64,000 nt of DNA from Lutibacter sp. (lineage in GTDB: Bacteria; Bacteroidota; Bacteroidia; Flavobacteriales; Flavobacteriaceae), in contig JAUXPH010000040.1 of the NCBI GenBank assembly GCA_030683995.1, forward strand, positions 1 to 64,000, read 5' to 3'. Of the stretch, positions 63,933-64,000 are shown one piece after another (positions within the stretch are counted from its first letter, which is position 1; each line of letters opens with the position of its first letter). Both the position numbers and the translations under genes were made by a program. The notes below the pieces were generated by a model. That model was not told the origin of the DNA, made no database searches, and saw nothing but the letters and a program-made list of their open reading frames with translations.

Positions 63933-64000
63933 AAGAAGTTAGCAATTCATTTTTAAACTTAGGTATGATATTTAAAAACTTTGTAATGGTATCTTCCAGC
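63922..64000 (-). CDS. C-terminus of an upstream gene, probably DHH-family phosphoesterase (partial)
   Basis: Only the last 26 codons are in the window. They read LEDTITKFLNIIPKFKNELL and end SYEE followed by TAA at 63924-63922, overlapping the gldI start codon by eleven bases. The pattern resembles the C-terminus of NrnA-like DHH phosphoesterases, which are commonly encoded before gldI in flavobacteria. The family call is tentative. Confidence 0.5.
   Translation of the reverse strand, partial: LEDTITKFLNIIPKFKNELLTSYEE

Overview
This window looks like a chromosomal segment of a Flavobacteriaceae (Bacteroidota) bacterium. The supporting signs are: a gldI-type gliding lipoprotein; a large secreted protein with a gliding-associated type IX secretion C-terminal domain; the Bacteroidota-only small protein DUF4295 beside the L28 and L33 genes; DUF4199, DUF4254 and DUF5606 proteins; TTG/TAnnTTTG promoters; almost no Shine-Dalgarno sequences; and AT-rich intergenic DNA full of short dispersed repeats. 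Most genes are core housekeeping genes. I see no prophage, insertion sequence, CRISPR array, tRNA or rRNA gene.

Layout. 0-5 kb: an imperfect tandem repeat running into a cobalamin adenosyltransferase gene, a small acidic protein, and secA. 5-9.3 kb (minus strand): rpmB-rpmG-DUF4295-ftsY-rimO behind a good promoter, then a cinA-type gene. 9.3-18 kb: a lipoprotein esterase, a fumarylacetoacetase-family hydrolase, and a menaquinone block (menB; thioesterase-menF-menD-S1 protein) interrupted by an opposite-strand esterase pseudogene with one in-frame stop. 18-29.5 kb: an ABC exporter, a 1125-residue type IX-secreted protein, uvrB, transaldolase and an SDR. 29.7-37.3 kb: SRP RNA, DUF4199, a glycosyltransferase, a phosphohexomutase, an MsbA-like exporter, CCA-adding enzyme and TsaC. 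37.5-40.3 kb: a very AT-rich surface-glycan patch (two glycosyltransferases plus DUF4254). 40.5-47.1 kb: dapD, ruvX, def, DUF5606, mazG, SDR and lon. 47.8-50.7 kb: an operon of an ECF sigma factor, a putative membrane anti-sigma factor and two beta-repeat envelope proteins. 50.9-54.3 kb: pentapeptide protein, lgt, yidD and cysS. 54.6-61.3 kb: a polyprenyl-phosphate-sugar glycosylation cluster (two GT2, two GT39, a duplicated LAB_N membrane protein, an unknown membrane protein and a PAP2 phosphatase). 61.3-64 kb: three consecutive peptidyl-prolyl isomerase lipoproteins including GldI, and the end of a probable DHH phosphoesterase gene.

The most unusual material is intergenic. One dispersed element of about 90 bp occurs four times, and its 6-bp ends change together (GCGTTA/TAACGC, GTGTTA/TAACAC, GCATTA/TAATGC), as expected if pairing is maintained. 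A second family starts at the stop codon of three unrelated minus-strand genes and carries two hairpins, the second shaped like an intrinsic terminator in the best copy. Several other short families (CCCGATAGCTATCGGG palindromes, GTGCC/GGCAC hairpins, TGCGAGCGCAGCG-type repeats, AACTTTT heptamers) fill the gaps, sometimes nested in one another.

Most genes are called with high confidence from diagnostic motifs. Functions of the DUF proteins, of the 354-residue protein at 18.7 kb and of the membrane protein at 60 kb remain unknown.
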